NCBI GenBank assembly: GCA_011049745.1
Contig: DRHE01000106.1
Location: forward strand, 1 to 6,169
Reading direction: 5' to 3'
From: Spirochaetales bacterium
Lineage (GTDB): Bacteria > Spirochaetota > Spirochaetia > SZUA-6 > DRHE01
Length of the DNA: 6,169 bases
Shown: piece by piece, positions 5,458 to 6,169 of the stretch
Position numbering within the stretch: position 1 is the stretch's first letter
Layout of the letters: each line of letters opens with the position of its first letter
Made by a program: the position numbers and the translations under genes
Notes under the pieces: model-generated
Database searches by the model: none
Told to the model about the DNA's origin: nothing
Seen by the model: the letters and a program-made list of their open reading frames with translations, nothing else

Positions 5458-6169
5458 ATGAGTAAGAAAGCAGCGCTATTCGCTATATTATTTCTACTCT
5501 TTTCAATCAGCCTCTTTGCCGATGGTGAAATCCTTATTCCCAGACGCTTATTTATCTTCTTTGAGAGCGGCGAAGAGCTGAACCGGAGGGAACAGATCAT
5601 GCTTGAAGAGAGCCTGGTCGCTAATCTGGCCGCAAAAACAGAAGTGATAATCGTAGAGGGCGTAGAAAGCAAGCCTCTGCCCCAATCTGTGGAGGAAAGG
5701 GGAGCCAGGGCTTCCGAACACAAAGCTGACTGCTGGCTGCTGGTAAAGGTTCGGCCACAGGATTCTCAACTCGATATTGCAGCAAGTTTATTCGATATTT
5801 CCGGTGAAACCCTGCTCTGGGAAAAGAGCTTCAATGGCACAAAGAGGCTTCAGGAACTGGAGAGTGCTCTCTGGCAGGGGCTGGTTGGTGCTGTCGAAGA
5901 AGCCCTGCCGCCGCGGGCTCAAGAGTTTGTTGTAGAAGAGATTATCAGGAAGGTGAGCGAAGTGCAGGTGGTGGAGAAGATCGTAGGGGTGCACCTGACT
6001 ATTGAGGCTCTCCCCGGAACCAAAATCAGCGGCCTTACTAAAGAGCAGATAATTATTCCCGAAGAGGGCAGGGTGACTCTTGAGGTGCCCGGGGGCGCGA
6101 CCTACCAGATAAGAGCAGCAAAAAAGAGTTACTATGCGGAGGAGCTGGGTTTTTTTATAGATAAAGAGG
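5458..6169 (+). CDS. Exported protein, paralogue of the operon's first gene (3' end outside window)
   Basis: The frame is open from ATG at 5458 to the window edge, giving 237 residues with no stop. The signal peptide MSKKAALFAILFLLFSISLF has a likely cleavage after Ala21. Residues about 26-155 form an alpha/beta region with ADCWLLVKV (90-98) followed by LDIAASLFDISGETLLWEKS (105-124), parallel in order and spacing to GADLVISGFV and the following strands in the 3282-4580 product. A Glu/Val-rich segment (156-175) and a PEGA-like beta domain (about 177-237) follow, again in the same order. I infer distant paralogy, with low sequence identity by eye. A C-terminal beta region like that of the first gene may lie beyond 6169. 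It starts two bases after the lipoprotein stop with only a weak purine-rich GGTGG upstream, so translational coupling is likely. The role is unknown; envelope or outer-membrane association is inferred. Confidence 0.85.
   Translation, partial: MSKKAALFAILFLLFSISLFADGEILIPRRLFIFFESGEELNRREQIMLEESLVANLAAKTEVIIVEGVESKPLPQSVEERGARASEHKADCWLLVKVRPQDSQLDIAASLFDISGETLLWEKSFNGTKRLQELESALWQGLVGAVEEALPPRAQEFVVEEIIRKVSEVQVVEKIVGVHLTIEALPGTKISGLTKEQIIIPEEGRVTLEVPGGATYQIRAAKKSYYAEELGFFIDKE

Noticed and set aside
5409..5994. Several minus-strand open frames (68-104 residues) opposite the last gene
   Set aside because: The plus frame from 5458 has a signal peptide, tight operon spacing and a paralogue, so the minus frames are shadows.

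Overview
The window looks like chromosomal DNA from a Gram-negative (diderm) bacterium of moderate GC content. I favour a spirochaete or a similar diderm lineage. The grounds are lineage-typical envelope proteins with a signal peptide, a TolB/FlgO-like domain and a C-terminal beta region, next to a lipoprotein and an orphan MinD/ParA-type ATPase. The phylum call is inference and only moderately secure. I see no insertion sequence, CRISPR array, tRNA, rRNA or phage gene.

Layout. Bases 1-190 hold the possible tail of an upstream plus-strand gene (2-49), a weak terminator-like hairpin (81-102) and a possible promoter just before the next gene. From 191 to 2108 two plus-strand genes overlap by 20 bases. 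The first is a membrane-anchored divergent polysaccharide deacetylase (YibQ/DUF610 family) whose N-terminal tail is encoded by a 9-bp tandem repeat. The second is tsaD, the universal enzyme of tRNA threonylcarbamoyladenosine (t6A) synthesis. Bases 2136-3098 on the minus strand encode an orphan MinD/ParA-type P-loop ATPase that converges on tsaD. A 183-base divergent intergenic region (3099-3281) carries a compact palindrome, a wider inverted repeat and a promoter candidate. From 3282 to the right edge there is a tight three-gene plus-strand operon: an exported TolB-like protein with a probable outer-membrane beta domain, a lipoprotein of unknown function, and a second exported protein cut by the window edge.

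The most interesting part is the last operon. Its first and third genes share the same order of parts: signal peptide, TolB/FlgO-like alpha/beta region, Glu/Val-rich linker and PEGA-like beta domain. They look like distant paralogues flanking a lipoprotein, with junctions of -7 and +2 bases. This suggests a coupled envelope-protein module of unknown function. The deacetylase is also an envelope protein, whereas tsaD is housekeeping and is probably an operon neighbour without functional connection.
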